A stretch of 64,000 nt of DNA from Takakia lepidozioides (Eukaryota > Streptophyta > Takakiopsida > Takakiales > Takakiaceae), in NCBI GenBank assembly GCA_030704615.1, contig CM060732.1:39229053-39293052 (forward strand). The letters run 5' to 3'. Each line of letters begins with the position of its first letter. Within the stretch, counting starts at the first letter, position 1. This document shows positions 1 to 12,707 of the stretch, piece by piece. The position numbers and the translations under genes are program-made. The notes beneath the pieces were generated by a model. It made no database searches. It saw only the letters and a list, made by a program, of their open reading frames with translations, and was not told the origin of the DNA.

Positions 1-13
1 CCGTCTTTCCTTC

Positions 14-234
14 GTGCTTGTTTGCAATGCGCAGTTCGACAAGACCTGGTTTCCCGTGGAAGACGCGATTCACAAGAGGCTGGAAATGCAACGTATGATG
101 GACATGGAGTTGAAAGGGCAAACTCAACATGGAACGCCCAATGTCAACAAGACTACCATGCCCTACGAGGACGACTTACCGGTGTTCCTTCTTCCCGTGC
201 AGCTCGCACCACGCTCTTCACATTCCGTTCACAT
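14..234 (+). CDS. possible internal or 5' exon, unknown protein (partial)
   Basis: An open frame of about 74 codons runs to a good splice donor (GTAAGT at 235-240). The peptide is mixed and charged, ending DLPVFLLPVQLAP..., and does not look like low-complexity noise. I do not recognise the family and could not place a following exon downstream. The gene may begin left of the window. It could equally be transposon debris. Confidence 0.2.
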
Positions 235-700
235 GTAAGTAAGCATTTCATTTCGACATAATACCATCAATCCTAATCCCAAATGGATTTGAAGGGTGTC
301 TGACACAAAAATACGGTACCCAATAAAAAAGAGGTTGTTGGGCTGTCTCGTACACGCCTTCTGTCAATGTGACCGCGGAGGGTGGGTCGCCCAGACGAGG
401 TCCACGCGGCCGTTGCTGGCCGGGGCGCCAACAGGGCATTCGACTCCCCGGGCGCGCCACATCTATTCAGTTACTTGGGCGGAGGGAGGGAGGAGGGGTG
501 TTTACTATTACGAAAAGTAATACCTAGTAAGCACCCCGATCCACGTCAAATACGTGTATGCCGCACTTGCCGGCCGAACGATGGGAGGTCACTTGTGCTC
601 CCGGAGCAGACCAAAGTTCCATGAACTGATTGAACTCACATATCTTCACGTTCCCAAAGGATCCAAATGTTCACATCAAAGTGAATTGAAAACAAAGTAC
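235..700. other. no recognisable gene
   Basis: Mixed sequence with a GC-rich patch around 370-470. I see no coding signature beyond the donor at 235, and no repeat that recurs in the window. Confidence 0.4.
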
Positions 701-832
701 CCAATATGAGTCCACTCCGCTCCGCTTGCGCCAATCACGGATCTTCTTATAGTCATCCCACAGATTGCTCCACCGCTTGCGGCACTGCTTAGCATCCCGA
801 TCCACACCAGAGGGCTGGGACAAACTCCCACT
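701..832 (-). pseudogene. trihelix/MYB-SANT-like DNA-binding domain exon (relic)
   Basis: Read on the minus strand this segment encodes a basic helical stretch with the motif RDAKQCRKRWSNLWDDYKKI followed by RDW and SGVDSYW. That pattern of C-x-KRW-x-NL-x3-YKKIRDW is typical of plant trihelix (GT-factor) and transposon-associated Myb/SANT domains. It ends at a possible splice donor (TGG|GTACTT at 701/700). The upstream part of the domain is in another frame and no partner exons are evident. I take it as a gene fragment; a poorly spliced single exon of a real gene is the alternative. Confidence 0.4.
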
Positions 833-2599
833 TTTCATCAGCTATAACCAACTTCTTCTTGTTGGGGCCCACCCAACATTTTTAGCTTGTAAGTGGGCTC
901 CCTGTTTCCTTCACACCAACTCTATCAAGTATCATTGCCATCACAGGTCTTTCCTCAGGTGTACCTAAACTGGACAAAAAGAGAGAAACTGAGCTATCCT
1001 CAGATAGAGAGATGAATTTCATTGGCCCTCCACCATTGAGTTGACTGTAGGCTGCGTAGCGGAGACTGTGGAATTATGGGGAAGGAATAAAAGGGACTAG
1101 GGTCAATACACTGGGATATTTTTGTGGGACAGCTATGAGTAACCTGAAAAATCTTGAAGACTAACAACCTTCTAAGCCAAGAGGCATTGGATCACTACAT
1201 GTTTTTACTTGTATACTGCTACTGTTGGCTGACTGCAAAGTATGTGAGAGTATACAAAATATGAAGTCTGTATGCTTCAGCTATCAGCTTAGTTGTGTCA
1301 GCTGTCTAAGAACTACCTGAGACCGAAAATCTCTATCTAACTCTATTTGCCATTGTAAGATGCAGCGCAGTCTTACAAGTCTCTTGGCAGGGGAGTTTTG
1401 GTGTAGTTAAGTGTGTACACTTCCTACTTCAAGGATAGAATATTTAATTATTTTGGGGTCTTGCCTTCCAGGATATTCTGTTTGTTTGGTGGATTCTTTA
1501 ATCTAGCATATCTATCAATCTGGGTCAAGAAGAGAATTTGCTCAGTGAATAACCCAGAATTGAGTCTTAGGAAAGTATGGAATTTCTGCAATCTAATCTG
1601 ACGATGGTGGGCAATGTGGCAGAGACCAGCCTGGATTTTTAAAGGTGTTTAATGGAGACTGGGGAATAGAACCCTGGCAAGTTGAAGGACAGCCTTTGGG
1701 TTCAAAAGTGGTAGTGAAGCAGCAGATTTTGCCATCGCTTCAACCTCCTGCTCTCTAGGTGGCTACAACTCTCAAGCTTATTCTGTGAAAATTTGCTGTA
1801 GGCGTGTCAAGTGCAGGGTTTTCGTACTCTCTCTATCTCGCTCTTGCTCTCCATGCAACATTGGGTGCTTATACTTTGGTTTCTGCAATCTACTGTCCCA
1901 TGGGCCCTCTGAACTTCCCATGGATGTAGACCAAGTTTAGGGTCTTCTCTCTTAGGTTGCTAAGGCAAACAACGTCTCATGAGTACACTCTCTTAGGTTG
2001 CAGGGAGATGCTGGGCTATCCTGGGCTATCCTTTCTAACAGGGAACTGAATGGTGGAGGTTGAAGCTGATTTCAATGGTTGCCCATTGAGTAATAGGCTC
2101 TGTAAATTCGTCAATTGTTTTACAAATGTTATCCAAAAGATGATAAGAAGCAAATTAAAGCTCACAATCATTGTAGCTCTAGCTAAGATCTCCCTTGCTA
2201 AATTGTTTCAAGCAGTCACAAATGAAGTGCTCACCAAATTTTCTACATTAAACATGAGCAGGTGCTTCACATTTGTACCTGCCCTGTGTACAAGACCACC
2301 ACCTTGAATGTACTGATATGATGGACCCTTGAAAGGATTAGAGATTTCACCATCCCAAGTCACTGCGTTCCATAGTCCTTGCATGACACACCCTGCAACT
2401 CAGCTTGTCTGGTGAAACGTGGCAACGAAGGAGGTAGCTGGAGTGGTGAGTCTAACACTACAGTGGCATCCTAAGCACATCACTATCATGTGAGTGTGCA
2501 TGGCTTCAATACTTCCTATTTTACAGTGTGGGGATGCTATACATAGTCACAAAACCAATGTTTGTAAATACTGTGATCTCAATGGCTAGGGCCACCTTG
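833..2599. other. intergenic, nothing recognised
   Basis: Only short open frames without family resemblance occur here. A phrase near 1970-2005 (AACGTCTCATGAGTACACTC) resembles one in the inverted repeats at 39.3 and 40.7 kb, so some of this is old repeat debris. The 3' UTR of SPC25 probably occupies its right edge. Confidence 0.4.
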
Positions 2600-5562
2600 C
2601 TATTGGAAACCACCCATCGCTGGTGAGGAACCCCTCTGAATGCTACATACAGAATAAAACTCCTGGCGCATAGACCTTACAAACCGAGAGAAGTCATTGC
2701 TTCGGTTCAATGCATCAATCAGGCTTCCACTGGCCTCCACATAGGGATTACAGTCCACCACTGTCCACAGCACACCAGAGGGATTCTTACTAAAACGAGT
2801 CACCAAATTAGTGGAGTCCACACTGGAGCTGTACTGTGGAAATATTCATAAACAAGCATACCTAGGCCAAAGGAAGCAGACAACACTACTGTGACAACGA
2901 AGATACAGAAGAAAACTGGATTCATATGACATTCTAGCTATTGTTGGTGCTTGACAACCATGTAATACCACACCCTGTGTTAATGGTTGCAGACAACTCA
3001 AAAGTTTCAAGAAGTAAAAGAGGTAAGAGTGTGATGAGAGCCCACTTAACCATATGTTGGTAGCTTTGTCATGCCGAATTGAGAAGGAAAACTCCCACTC
3101 TGGGTCTCGTGGATCCACATTGGTGAAGATGAACTTAACAGCTGGGGTGAAAAGAAGGTTGACAATCAGTGAAGAGACAGGTTTTCTCAAGCCATGGCAA
3201 CACAGCCTCATCAATAACTGCCAATGCCCAATGAATACCAGACATTTGAAATCTTTGCCAAGGGGCAGAACATGATGAAATTAAAGGGTACAAAAGAAAT
3301 AAAACCCATACAAGATGCTATCCCCTCTCTCTCCTCTTTGTTGAGCCACAGCCTATGAGGCTATGTACAGTTTACCTGCAGTACATTTGTCAGCAATAGT
3401 CAAAGGTAGTGCTAAAATAAAGGCTAGGCAAGAGAGACAGCAAGCTCTTCAGGAGGAAGATTTTGCTCATGGCACCTAATATTCACATGTAATCTCATTT
3501 CGCACAGTTAGCAATCGACATTGGGAACCTCTAGAGAACCCAGATGAGACCATGTTCATAATGATCACTCGGGAGCAAAAGAAACTAGAAGAAAATCATC
3601 CATGAATGCATTGGTGCTACTGTCATTTTCCATGTTACTGGCTGAGTTTATTACACTACCGTCAGAGTACTCGCACCGCATGCTTAGGAGTTGCTTGTAC
3701 CATGCAGTCGCCTCCCGCAATGCCTCCACTTTTTGCTTTCTGCGACTCAGCTTGCCTGCAATCTCTGCAAATAAGAGCATTGACATCTTCAAGAGAGTCC
3801 AACCAGAGAATTCTTGAAGTACACTTTTACAGGTGAAGTTAAGAAAGTTCCAACCAAGGGAGACAGGGACAGTAGGTGGAGACAAGGAGAAGAGAAAGAA
3901 AGAAAGTTGATGTCCACCAGAGGCCAACGGACCCAAGGGACACAGCAGAAGAGAAGAGAGCAGAAGATCTCTCTTAGTGGCTTGTAAAAATGATGCATAC
4001 TCTAGACATTCAAACAAAATGCACACAAAATAAGCTGACCATCAGAGACATACCTGACATGGCTTTGGTAACCAGTTGCTCACGCTTCTCCTTTATTTGC
4101 AAGAGATGGGCAGTTCGTTCATGCAGGTATTCTATGTTTGACTGTGCCTGGTGGATTCGGTCCTCAAATTCGCCGTGTTCTTTTTGCTGATTGTCATGCT
4201 CTGTGCCGCCCAGCCAGACAAACAGCTTATGAAGGACGAAACCAATAATTTATACGAAAGCGTCAGGATGATGGCCTGTTGGGGCTCATCCTTTAATAAG
4301 ATATAATCTTGCAATAATCAAGAAATATTTTGAACTCTCATAGCTTTTGCCACAAGGAAGTGAGGACACCTACTCTGCCCATTATAATGTAACATGTCAA
4401 TTATGGTGTAGGTCATATTTCACTACTTACTGGCAGGGCATGACAACTTGGTTGGTCTTGACGTAATTCCATTAACTCCACGGAAGTAGCATGTTCAAAC
4501 AAATTCATCCCACTTTTGCGTTTGGATGTCGAATGGGAAATGAGGAATTCCTCATTGTCACACACAGTCATTCTTGGCCGTACTTGATAATCTTTTGAGC
4601 TGACTCCTTTTAGAAAGAAGGTTGCTGTTAGCATTACTATCATAGGAAATACGATCATGGATAATTTGATGATTTCATGCCTCCAGTGGCAGTTAATCCT
4701 TGTTCCCAAGATTTCAGTACAGCATGTTTCTGTCAAAGACATCCTGAACTAGGGCCTCCCTTTTCTCCCTCTCTTCTTTCCAACCATTATGGACCTAGCT
4801 GCAAGAGCCTCAATTTTTCCAGTATGTTTGTCTGTCTAAGAAGTGGCAGGTCTATGTCCCTTGTGTGTTGTTACATTGTACCATCGACGTCATCAAAAAC
4901 AAATCCCATACCTGTCTGAATGCAGGAGTCCTCAGTCTCCAGGATTTGCAAACGTTCAAGTAGCTCGTTGGTCTTGCTGCAATCCACCACAAAATGCACC
5001 CTTACCGATTAAGTAGTGTTTTACGCAGTGATGTTTAACGTTAGTCGTACATATAGTAAGAGTAGCAAAGTTAAATCTGCTCATGATGGATTGCGCTATC
5101 ACTAGACATAGATGCACAGACGAACAGGGCAGCAACACAAGGCCAGAGTCAAGGAGAAGAACGTAAGAAGGGAAAGCACAAGAGTACCTTGAGCCGTGCA
5201 TCGAATGGACGAGGCATCATATTCAGTAGCCTGAAACATTTCCTGACACTCGGAAACGAACGCATCCAGCTGCGCACCATGTCCCCCAACTCCTTTTCAA
5301 ACACCTCCTTTGGTATCATGACCCGCCCCATTTCCCCAAGACTGGTGTGCAAGAAAAGGCAAGGTTTTCCTTTGCCGCCATAGCCAGGGTTTTGAAACCT
5401 TACTGCCTCTTGCACAGTAGCTCTATCTTTTTCTTTTTCTGTCCCCATCTTTTGTTTTGGACCGCTGAGATGAGATCGTTTTGTGCTTTCCATGTCTTGT
5501 ATTTTTCCATGTTTGCTTTCCAAATTTTGCTCTGATGGTGGCGAAGAGGACGTGTGTGCCAT
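2600..5562 (-). CDS. SPC25: kinetochore protein SPC25 (Ndc80 complex subunit)
   Basis: SPC25 is one of four subunits of the Ndc80 complex and helps anchor microtubules at the outer kinetochore. The C-terminal part carries the Spc25 RWD-like fold: AVKFIFTNVDPRDPEWEFSF, then VVDCNPY and LIDALNRSNDFSRFVRSMRQEF. Upstream is charged coiled coil (HDNQQKEHGEFEDRIHQAQ; REQLVTKAMSEIAGKLSRRK). My exons on the minus strand are 5562-5188, 4972-4912, 4606-4431, 4198-4054, 3764-3660, 3141-3051 and 2789-2600, all with GT-AG borders. They sum to 1143 nt (380 aa). The last four exons are firm. The first exon is doubtful: a second frame there (LDAFVSECQEMFQATE) looks equally protein-like, and the exon 1/2 junction needs the inner of two tandem AGs. 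Plant SPC25 is usually nearer 300 aa, so the N-terminus may be overlong. Confidence 0.75.
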
Positions 5563-6580
5563 AGAAGAGTATGGATGACGAGGAACTTAACTCTGGAAGA
5601 TCAGAGAAGAACTCCAGGCTACATTTGAATTTGAAGGAGAAAGAAAGAGCAGATCCAACTCTCTTGTTAACACAGTTGGTGTCTCCAATGCCAGCTTTGG
5701 GTGCTCCACAGCTACACAACACAAATGGTACTGTGGGCTCATCAAAGTTCAGCTCGCTCATCAGCATAACCCATATTGTCAGATACATACCATACCCTGT
5801 TGGCATTTCCAGGTGGGCCAAAAATGGAAAATTACATCCAATTGCTATCAGGTTCAATGGAAGTTTCATTTGAATAGACCATTGTATCTAATAAATAGCC
5901 ATATCTTCCTCATCGTCAATGTTGGAGTCCGAGTCACATTCGGCAGCTGCATCTCTGTCTTTTCCATCTGCGCCGCTAGAGTGTTCTTACTGATGATGGG
6001 CACTCTACTGGCTCCAAAGAGTGCTGAGGGTAGTGCAACACTCCCTTGACAAAATCACCTATCTTCAGTGATGTTCCATCCTAGTGCAAGTTTTCTGAGA
6101 AACTCGGGCAAAGTACAACCTGCTTGCAATGTGCAGGCTGGGGAAATGGAAGCAGAAAGAAGTAGGAACAGAAGGACACACCTGTGATACCCATAGCAAA
6201 GGCAGAAAGAACTGGAGAGAGAGTAAATTACAAAGCGAGTAGGGTCTACTTTCTCCAGGCAGCAACCATACTTGCTCTATCCTTTAACTTTGCTGCAAGG
6301 CTACAGTTGGCTTGACATAACATGGATAATATGAAATGGCTTCTAGTCGAGTGCCACAAAGGTGTAAAGTACAAATCCTTCACCCATCCAGGACCCATCC
6401 ATAACTTTAACTACGCACAGTCCCACTCAGCACTTGGGACATATTGCATCATTAGGCAAACAGACAAAGTGCATGGCTGTTGGAATTCCTAGGCTACTCC
6501 CTATCTGTATACCATAGACAGCTTTTACTGCATACAGGATCAAGGAGAGCATGGAAGTTAGATCATCGCGTTTACAAACT
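5563..6580. other. SPC25 upstream region; no firm gene
   Basis: A minus-strand open frame at 5423-5869 overlaps the SPC25 start in another frame and includes a cysteine-containing, protein-like stretch (SELNFDEPTVPFVLCSCG). It may be 5' UTR or an upstream exon of the same locus. Nothing else is recognised. Confidence 0.3.
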
Positions 6581-6587
6581 TAAATAA

Positions 6588-6960
6588 TATGAAGGATACA
6601 TCGAAGGGGTATAAAACAATTCATTCCAGTTCTACATTGTAACAAAGAAGTAAAGAATATTCGACAGTCAGTTTGAGGAAGATTAAAAGAATGTGAACAG
6701 CAGATAATTTTAGAAGACTTTCAGCCAAAAACTTGGCCACAATTACCAGAGAAGTGGAAGCTGGATTTATAGCACCGACCCAAATAACATCAAGGATACA
6801 TCATCTGAGGAGTACAAAACAATAATTACCAGTGTTCCATTGTAACGAAAGAATAAAATAATATTTGACAGTCAGTTTGAGACAGATCAAAAGAATGTGA
6901 ACAGCAGAGAGTCTTGGAAGACCTTCAGCCAAAAACTTCGTCCCACTTCCCAGAGAAGTT
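6588..6960. repeat. diverged tandem duplication 3' of PEPCK
   Basis: Two copies of a roughly 160-190-bp unit lie head to tail. The first is at about 6588-6750 and the second at about 6785-6960. Both contain AAGGATACATC, CATTGTAAC, GACAGTCAGTTTGAG, AAAAGAATGTGAACAGCAG and CTTCAGCCAAAAACTT in the same order. They lie just downstream of the PEPCK stop codon, in likely 3' flank or 3' UTR. No coding potential is seen. Confidence 0.7.
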
Positions 6961-7160
6961 TACCTACAGTATTACACCCTTCAAAAATCCTACCCCACAG
7001 AAGTTTCATCGTCGTCGTTTTATAGCAAATCTACTACAATTTAACATCCAATCTATCTAGATCATTTTCAGAGTGAGACGCAAAGCTTCACCTTGTATAC
7101 TGGTCATATGCTACTAGTAGAACTTGACCTTTCAGCCATCCCAATGCGGTTAAACGATAT

Positions 7161-10100
7161 TTACACTTCCTTTGGCAGCTGGGGTCCAGCTGCAAGGATT
7201 TCCTGGGTGAGGTTACTGTCATTTCCAACCTTGTAATCTGCATAAGTCTCAAAGTTTTTCTGAAAAAGCCCAGCAAGCTTCTTGAGGGTAGCATCATATG
7301 CCTTTTTGTCTGACCACTGCACCCACAACCATTTACTTCAAGCCATCATGTAACCGCAGCTTAAAGTAACAGCACTGCTAATACCTCGATGATACTCTTC
7401 AAGCAAAGATACAAAACTCCTTTGAAAGGCATGCAAAGATGCAACAGAATATACAATTGACAATACTTTTGTGTTGAGATTCTAACCACATACCATATTT
7501 TCAGGATGAAGCACTTCAGAGGGAACTCCATTGACACGTGTTGGGACATGCAGGTTGAAGATGGGAGTGGCCTCATACTGACTTTCCAGTAGAGACCCAT
7601 CGTGAATTGCATCAATGATCTTGCGAGTATAAGCAAGCTTCATCCTTTTCCCAACACCATAGCTGCAATTTAAGAATAAACCGTTTAGTCTCTATTATTG
7701 TGCCATGAGTTCAAAATATGTGAAAGAATGCTTACAAAAGGTCGTAGCTAGACTCTGGTTCATGCTGGAAGATTGAAGTGTTATGTACATCATAGGGGAA
7801 AAAAAATTCATGTTCGTGGCTGGCACAGTAGAGATTGTACACCCAGTCACGTACCTGCCACCAGACCAACCAGTGTTGACAAGCCATGCAGTGGCGCCAT
7901 GCTTCTTCATTTTCTCAGCCAACATGGCTGCATATTTGGTTGGGTGCAACATAATGAAAGCTGCTCCAAAGCATGCTGAAAACGTGGCTGATGCTTCCTT
8001 GACACCATCTACAGTTCCCGCCATCTGCCAAAATCCTTACAAATATGAGAACTTAAGGATCAGTCTATACAAGCAGGAGCAAGCAGCATAGCCAGAAGAA
8101 CAAGTCTTTCCAACCAGCTTCCTTCATCTCCAAGACACAGCAAAGAAAGCATCAGTACCAAAATGGAGGTGTTATAGATAGACTAACCAGGGCAGTGTAG
8201 CCACTGATGAAGTGATACATGGTCTGTGCCAGAGTCAGTTTGCTCACTGGAGGTAACACACCAAAGGCATCGCAGGCAAGCAGGATAACATTCTTTGGGT
8301 GTGGCCCAACACACGGAATTTTGGCATTCGGTATGAAATCAATGGGATATGCCGCCCGTGTATTTTCTGTTCATACAATGCAGATAGGAACAGAAAAAAA
8401 AAATGGCTTTTAGATTACATGCCGGAGTTATTCAACCTTTAAGGATTCCAAAACATAGATCTAAACTTCACAAGCATCCTCATAACCCTCGAAATATCAG
8501 ATCCAACTGAAAAGCAAAAAGCATGCAAACAGGCTATTCTTGGGACAATACCTGTGACAGATTTGTCGAGGTAATCCACCTCCCTTGTAAGTTCATCAAA
8601 AACAACATTCTCCACCACTGCACAAGAAAGTAACAGGGTCAGCAAAAAATAAAGGAGCCTCTTGTACTTGAGAAGGCAACTACTCAAAGACAGCTAGCTG
8701 TAAAAATTGGTTTCTATCCATTTTGGTGTGTACCCATTTCATCAAAACTTCGAAGTGAACTGCCAGCAAAAGTTGAACCTTAGGAGGTGCAAATGTTAAG
8801 AGTAACTAATCAAGTGTGTCAACCATATGTCAAAACTCTACATCCAGCTGCACCAACAAAGGCACCTACCTGTACCGAACTTAATTGCATTCCAAATCTC
8901 AGGCTCTCGGTCTTTGGTGAGGTCAATGCACTTGGCATAGCAACCCCCCTCAATGTTGGAGACACCATTATTTGTCCAGCAATGCTCATCATCACCAATC
9001 AGGTACCGGTTCTCATCTGTGGAAAGAGTCGTCTTACCAGTCCCTGCCACACCACACGCAAGCAAAGCCACACCAGGCATAAGTGAGACAAAATCCTCAC
9101 TCTCAAGTTTTAATAGGGACTATTTTAGCCATTAAAGCACTGAAGCTTCTCGTTCGTTTACCAACGATACCTGATAATCCAAAAAACAATGCCACATCCC
9201 CTGCCTTCCCCATGTTGCAGCCTGAATGCAATGAAAGGATTCCTTTCTTTGGCATCAGATAGTGCATGACGCTGAAAAGACCCTTCTTCATCTCTCCAGC
9301 ATACTGCGTCCCGAGAATCACCATCTCTTTGCGTTTCAGATTCAGATCTATGCTAGTTGAGGATGTCATGTAGTGAGTGTATCGATTGCAGGGGAATTGA
9401 CCGGCATTGTAAATTGTGAAGTCCGGAGTCCCAAAGTCCTCCAGCTCTTCAGGTGTAGGGCGGATACACCTGCCAACCATATCCTTAAGGACACCGACCA
9501 TGCCAACACAGATGCACACAAGACGACATGTACTCCCTCTTTTTTTGAGGCTATCTTGAGCGAAGAGCCTCCATGACTGGGCCACGAAGGTGAGAACCTT
9601 TCATGCCTTCATCCGCAAGGCTCTACCTCTTGGGAAGTGCCAATGACACTCTTTCGTAAACAGCGCACATGAACGTGACCAGATCAAGTAGAAATACTGA
9701 GTTCAGCGTTTAGCGGTTCATACCGGACATTGCCTGAAGCAGATGATTAAGGGTAGGGGGGTTCAGATTTACAATTCACTCACATGTTGTGCATAAACAG
9801 CGAATGATATGCGCGTGCGGATATGATCCGAACTTTTAGGCGATGCTCTGGATCCCAGTTCAAAAACTGATCATTCACGAACACCTGCACACGTGCATTT
9901 ACCATGACCAGTTGACAGGCCAACTGAGTGGACAGATACTGCATAATGATCGTATGCTTGCAACTGAAAGGCACCTGTGACCTTTCCCAAAGAAAAAAAC
10001 CCATTCTACTGTTTCCGAAGATCAGGACTAACATTAAATCCAAGAAGGAGTAATTATCACGTTAACACTTCGTCCCCAAACCTCTGCACATGAAAAATGG

Positions 10101-11372
10101 AACGAGAAACATTGCCACAACACGCTGTATTCCTTACCTTCTCCAGAGAGTTCAGGTAGTCCACTGCTCTTTCCCGATTCACCAGGAATGTCTCCTCATC
10201 CATCTCAATATTAGGCGATCCTCTGGCAACACCAAAACAGATACAGACCTTTGAAAAAATACATTCAAGTATCAACCAGAATGTTTTACATTTGAGATCA
10301 ACTTCTGCAACTCTTTGCAGCTGCAGAGAACATGTCGGTGGTTTAGAACTGCTATAGCGACTCAGATTGTAAATGAATCGTGTTGATCTTGCACTCACTT
10401 TCCCCACCACAAATCATTCTTGGAAGTCTCTTCCTTGACCACACGTTTGTCTTTAGGAGATCGTCCAGTTTTAGCGCCAGAGAGGGTAGCAAGAGCCCCA
10501 GATGATGTAATATGTGACCCCTTCTCAAACTTGATAGCCTGCTCATACAACTCTGCAGCAAAAAACATTGAATTGTCAAAACAGCCCATGACTCTCCCGA
10601 GTGTAGCTCTCTCTCCCATCGTTAAACATGATTCCTTTTCCTTTTCCTTTGCGGGTGGGGTCGTTGGCTGCTAAGAAGAACCGACACCAGCATATTTGAA
10701 TTGCAAGCACTTCTATACCAGAATCTGAAACATGCAGTAGAAGAAAAAACCAAGGGCCAGGTGTGCACCTCCAGGCCACAAATTGTAAAGAACATGCGTG
10801 AACTTGAGAGCGCTGTCACTCATGGTAAGCCTGGGAGCAACCAGCGACTTCTGGGGAGTCGACTTCCTCGCAGGATCGCCCTTTATCACTTGAGGTCCAG
10901 CATCTCGAGTCAGGGATGCCAGCGACGAACTGCAATTCGGACACACATGTACCACCGTCAGGCTGGATAGAAATCAATCACAAAACAATCATGCATGATC
11001 GTCCTCGTGCAACCAAAAATCCATAACAATACAGCAAAAAAACCACGACCAATTTCACCTGATCGATTGCATCTGCTGCCTTTGCCTGTCCTCTTCGCTC
11101 ATGTACGCCTTGGGCTTGGCATTTTTTGGCGTCGACGGTGCGGACCTCTTCTTCTGCAGAGCATGTAGCTCATCCACATTCTGCGCGGTGATCGGAGGCG
11201 TGGTGTCATCACTACACACCTCGCTCGACATCTCCTTCTTCGTGTTGATTTTTGTCAACCCGTCTGGAACGAGGCTGGCAGCGCCATTTGAAGTTTGGAA
11301 GGAAAACATGTCAACCGCGCTCCCGTTGGCCCTTCCCTTCACACCCCCATTCGACCTCCCGTTGAAACTCAT
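7161..11372 (-). CDS. PCK: phosphoenolpyruvate carboxykinase, ATP-dependent (EC 4.1.1.49)
   Basis: This cytosolic enzyme converts oxaloacetate and ATP to PEP, CO2 and ADP; in plants it serves gluconeogenesis from lipid and organic/amino-acid metabolism. Twelve exons on the minus strand have consensus borders: 11372-11059, 10929-10769, 10552-10399, 10222-10138, 9884-9784, 9469-9171, 9043-8870, 8617-8552, 8366-8188, 8024-7855, 7662-7494, 7316-7161. They sum to 2028 nt, exactly 675 aa plus stop, a normal plant length. Visible motifs are the substrate arginine in [14 protein letters not shown] (about residue 189), [13 protein letters not shown] and VMHYLMP (metal-binding Lys/His), the P-loop [12 protein letters not shown] split by an intron (about 369-377), and LIGDDEHCW (kinase-2 Asp). 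The plant-type N-terminal extension with [16 protein letters not shown] is present. I chose the ATG at 11372 because an upstream in-frame codon is only GTG. No broken residue was seen. Confidence 0.96.
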
Positions 11373-12380
11373 CCTGCGTCCGAGCACCACAACCCCACCA
11401 AATCGGCTTCAAGAAAAAAAGCGCCAACCAAAACCAGCCCAGCAGCGCGGAGAGAAGACGACGACCAAGACGAAGAAGGTGACGAAGAAGAAGAAGAAGA
11501 TACACAGGCGGCCGAAGATGCAGAGAGCTCGGCCCTTTAATACTCCGTGGAATGTTACCACCGTTCCCTCCCAAGTCTAGCGAGGAGCTTTCCGTCCTTC
11601 TCTGCCTTCCGTCGCAGAGTTGGATGAACGGCGATGAATGCGAAGGAGCCGCTTGCGGTGCCTAAAGCCGCTTTACGAGCCTACCTTCATCACCACCGCG
11701 TCAGTGCTGCGCCGGATGAATGCCCGACGGATGTTGTGCCCAACGTGGATGGATGAATAAAAGCCGCGAGGATCTGACGAGGTGGCATCCGTCCAATCAT
11801 TAGGAACGCCGCTCTCTCCGTCGGGAGCGCGAATGGGAACAAGGGAAGAACAGACAGTGAAAAGTGCAAAAGCGAGAGTCAGGTCGCGGTGGAACCGTCG
11901 TGCAGGAATCAGATTCCCTGCGTAACCTGCGTGGAGAGGCGACAGTTTCACACCAGGTAAAAATGGGGCGGAATGGGAGGCATCAAAGTGGTCGCCGGCG
12001 ATGCTTATCCCGTTATCGAAAATTCCGGTAACGCCTGCGGTGTACATTCATCCGCAGCGCTTGCGTTGACTATATCCTATTATAATTACATGAATAATTT
12101 ACGTATCTTCTTGTCTTTCTTTTTGAAAAAGGACCTTGGAAAAAAACAAAAAAAGGAATCACATGGGAGCGGTGACAGCTCACAAATCAAGCCCCTCAAT
12201 TATAGTGAGGGGAAAAAATTAACCTCTTTTCACAGTAACCTCGCCGTGAACGCTTTCGCATGGGACCCTTCTTCTTCCCCTTAATTTCTTTTGTAAAATT
12301 AGACACACTATTTTTTTTAAGGTCGACATCTGGCAAAAAAATTAGGTATCACCACCCAGACTAGCTGATATTGAAATAGG
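11373..12380. promoter_or_regulatory. PEPCK upstream region
   Basis: About 1 kb upstream of the PEPCK start. On the transcribed strand a CTT-rich tract (complement of the GAAGAAG run at about 11470-11505) lies about 100-130 nt before the ATG. Such pyrimidine tracts are common in plant 5' UTRs. I cannot assign a TATA box or transcription start. The open frames on both strands (e.g. 11673-12047 minus) show no family resemblance. AT-rich sequence follows to 12.3 kb. Confidence 0.35.
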
Positions 12381-12387
12381 CATTCCC

Positions 12388-12470
12388 TGGTATCCACCTG
12401 CCGGAAAGCAATAGTGCTCATTGGGGGGCAAGAGACACCATAATTTACACTTTTTTCGGGAGGCCTCATA
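12388..12470 (+). repeat. truncated SINE (3' part)
   Basis: The run CCACCTGCCGGAAAGCAATAG ... AGAGACACCATAATTTACAC matches the body and tail of the SINE at 42.76 kb and of the reverse copy at 62.85-63.05 kb. The tRNA-like head is missing here, as expected for a 5'-truncated SINE. Confidence 0.5.
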
Positions 12471-12707
12471 CTTTTCTTTGCTACAGTGTTAGTTGGGTAT
12501 AAGTTACTAATAGCCACTGCATTATGTATTAGGGAAGGGTGTGGAGTGTACTCCCTCCCTATAGACCTCAAAATAACCTCCAATCTTGTCGCCGAACGTG
12601 TGAAAAATATCCATCTCACCATAATCCACTCTTTCCAAACAATAATCACCAACAAATGCATACTAGAGCACCCTTAAAACATCTTGAACCCACCCACTTG
12701 TTCCCGT

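Noticed and set aside
2846-3214. The full 122-codon minus frame as one SPC25 exon
   Set aside because: Only 3051-3141 matches the family; the rest is intron, with splice borders that keep the frame on both sides.
5189-5201. Short SPC25 start MHGS spliced to exon 2 at the outer AG
   Set aside because: It keeps the frame but removes the whole N-terminus. I preferred the longer open frame while flagging the ambiguity.
11673-12047. Minus-strand frame of 124 codons upstream of PEPCK
   Set aside because: No family resemblance, no clear splice partners, and it lies in the presumed promoter region.
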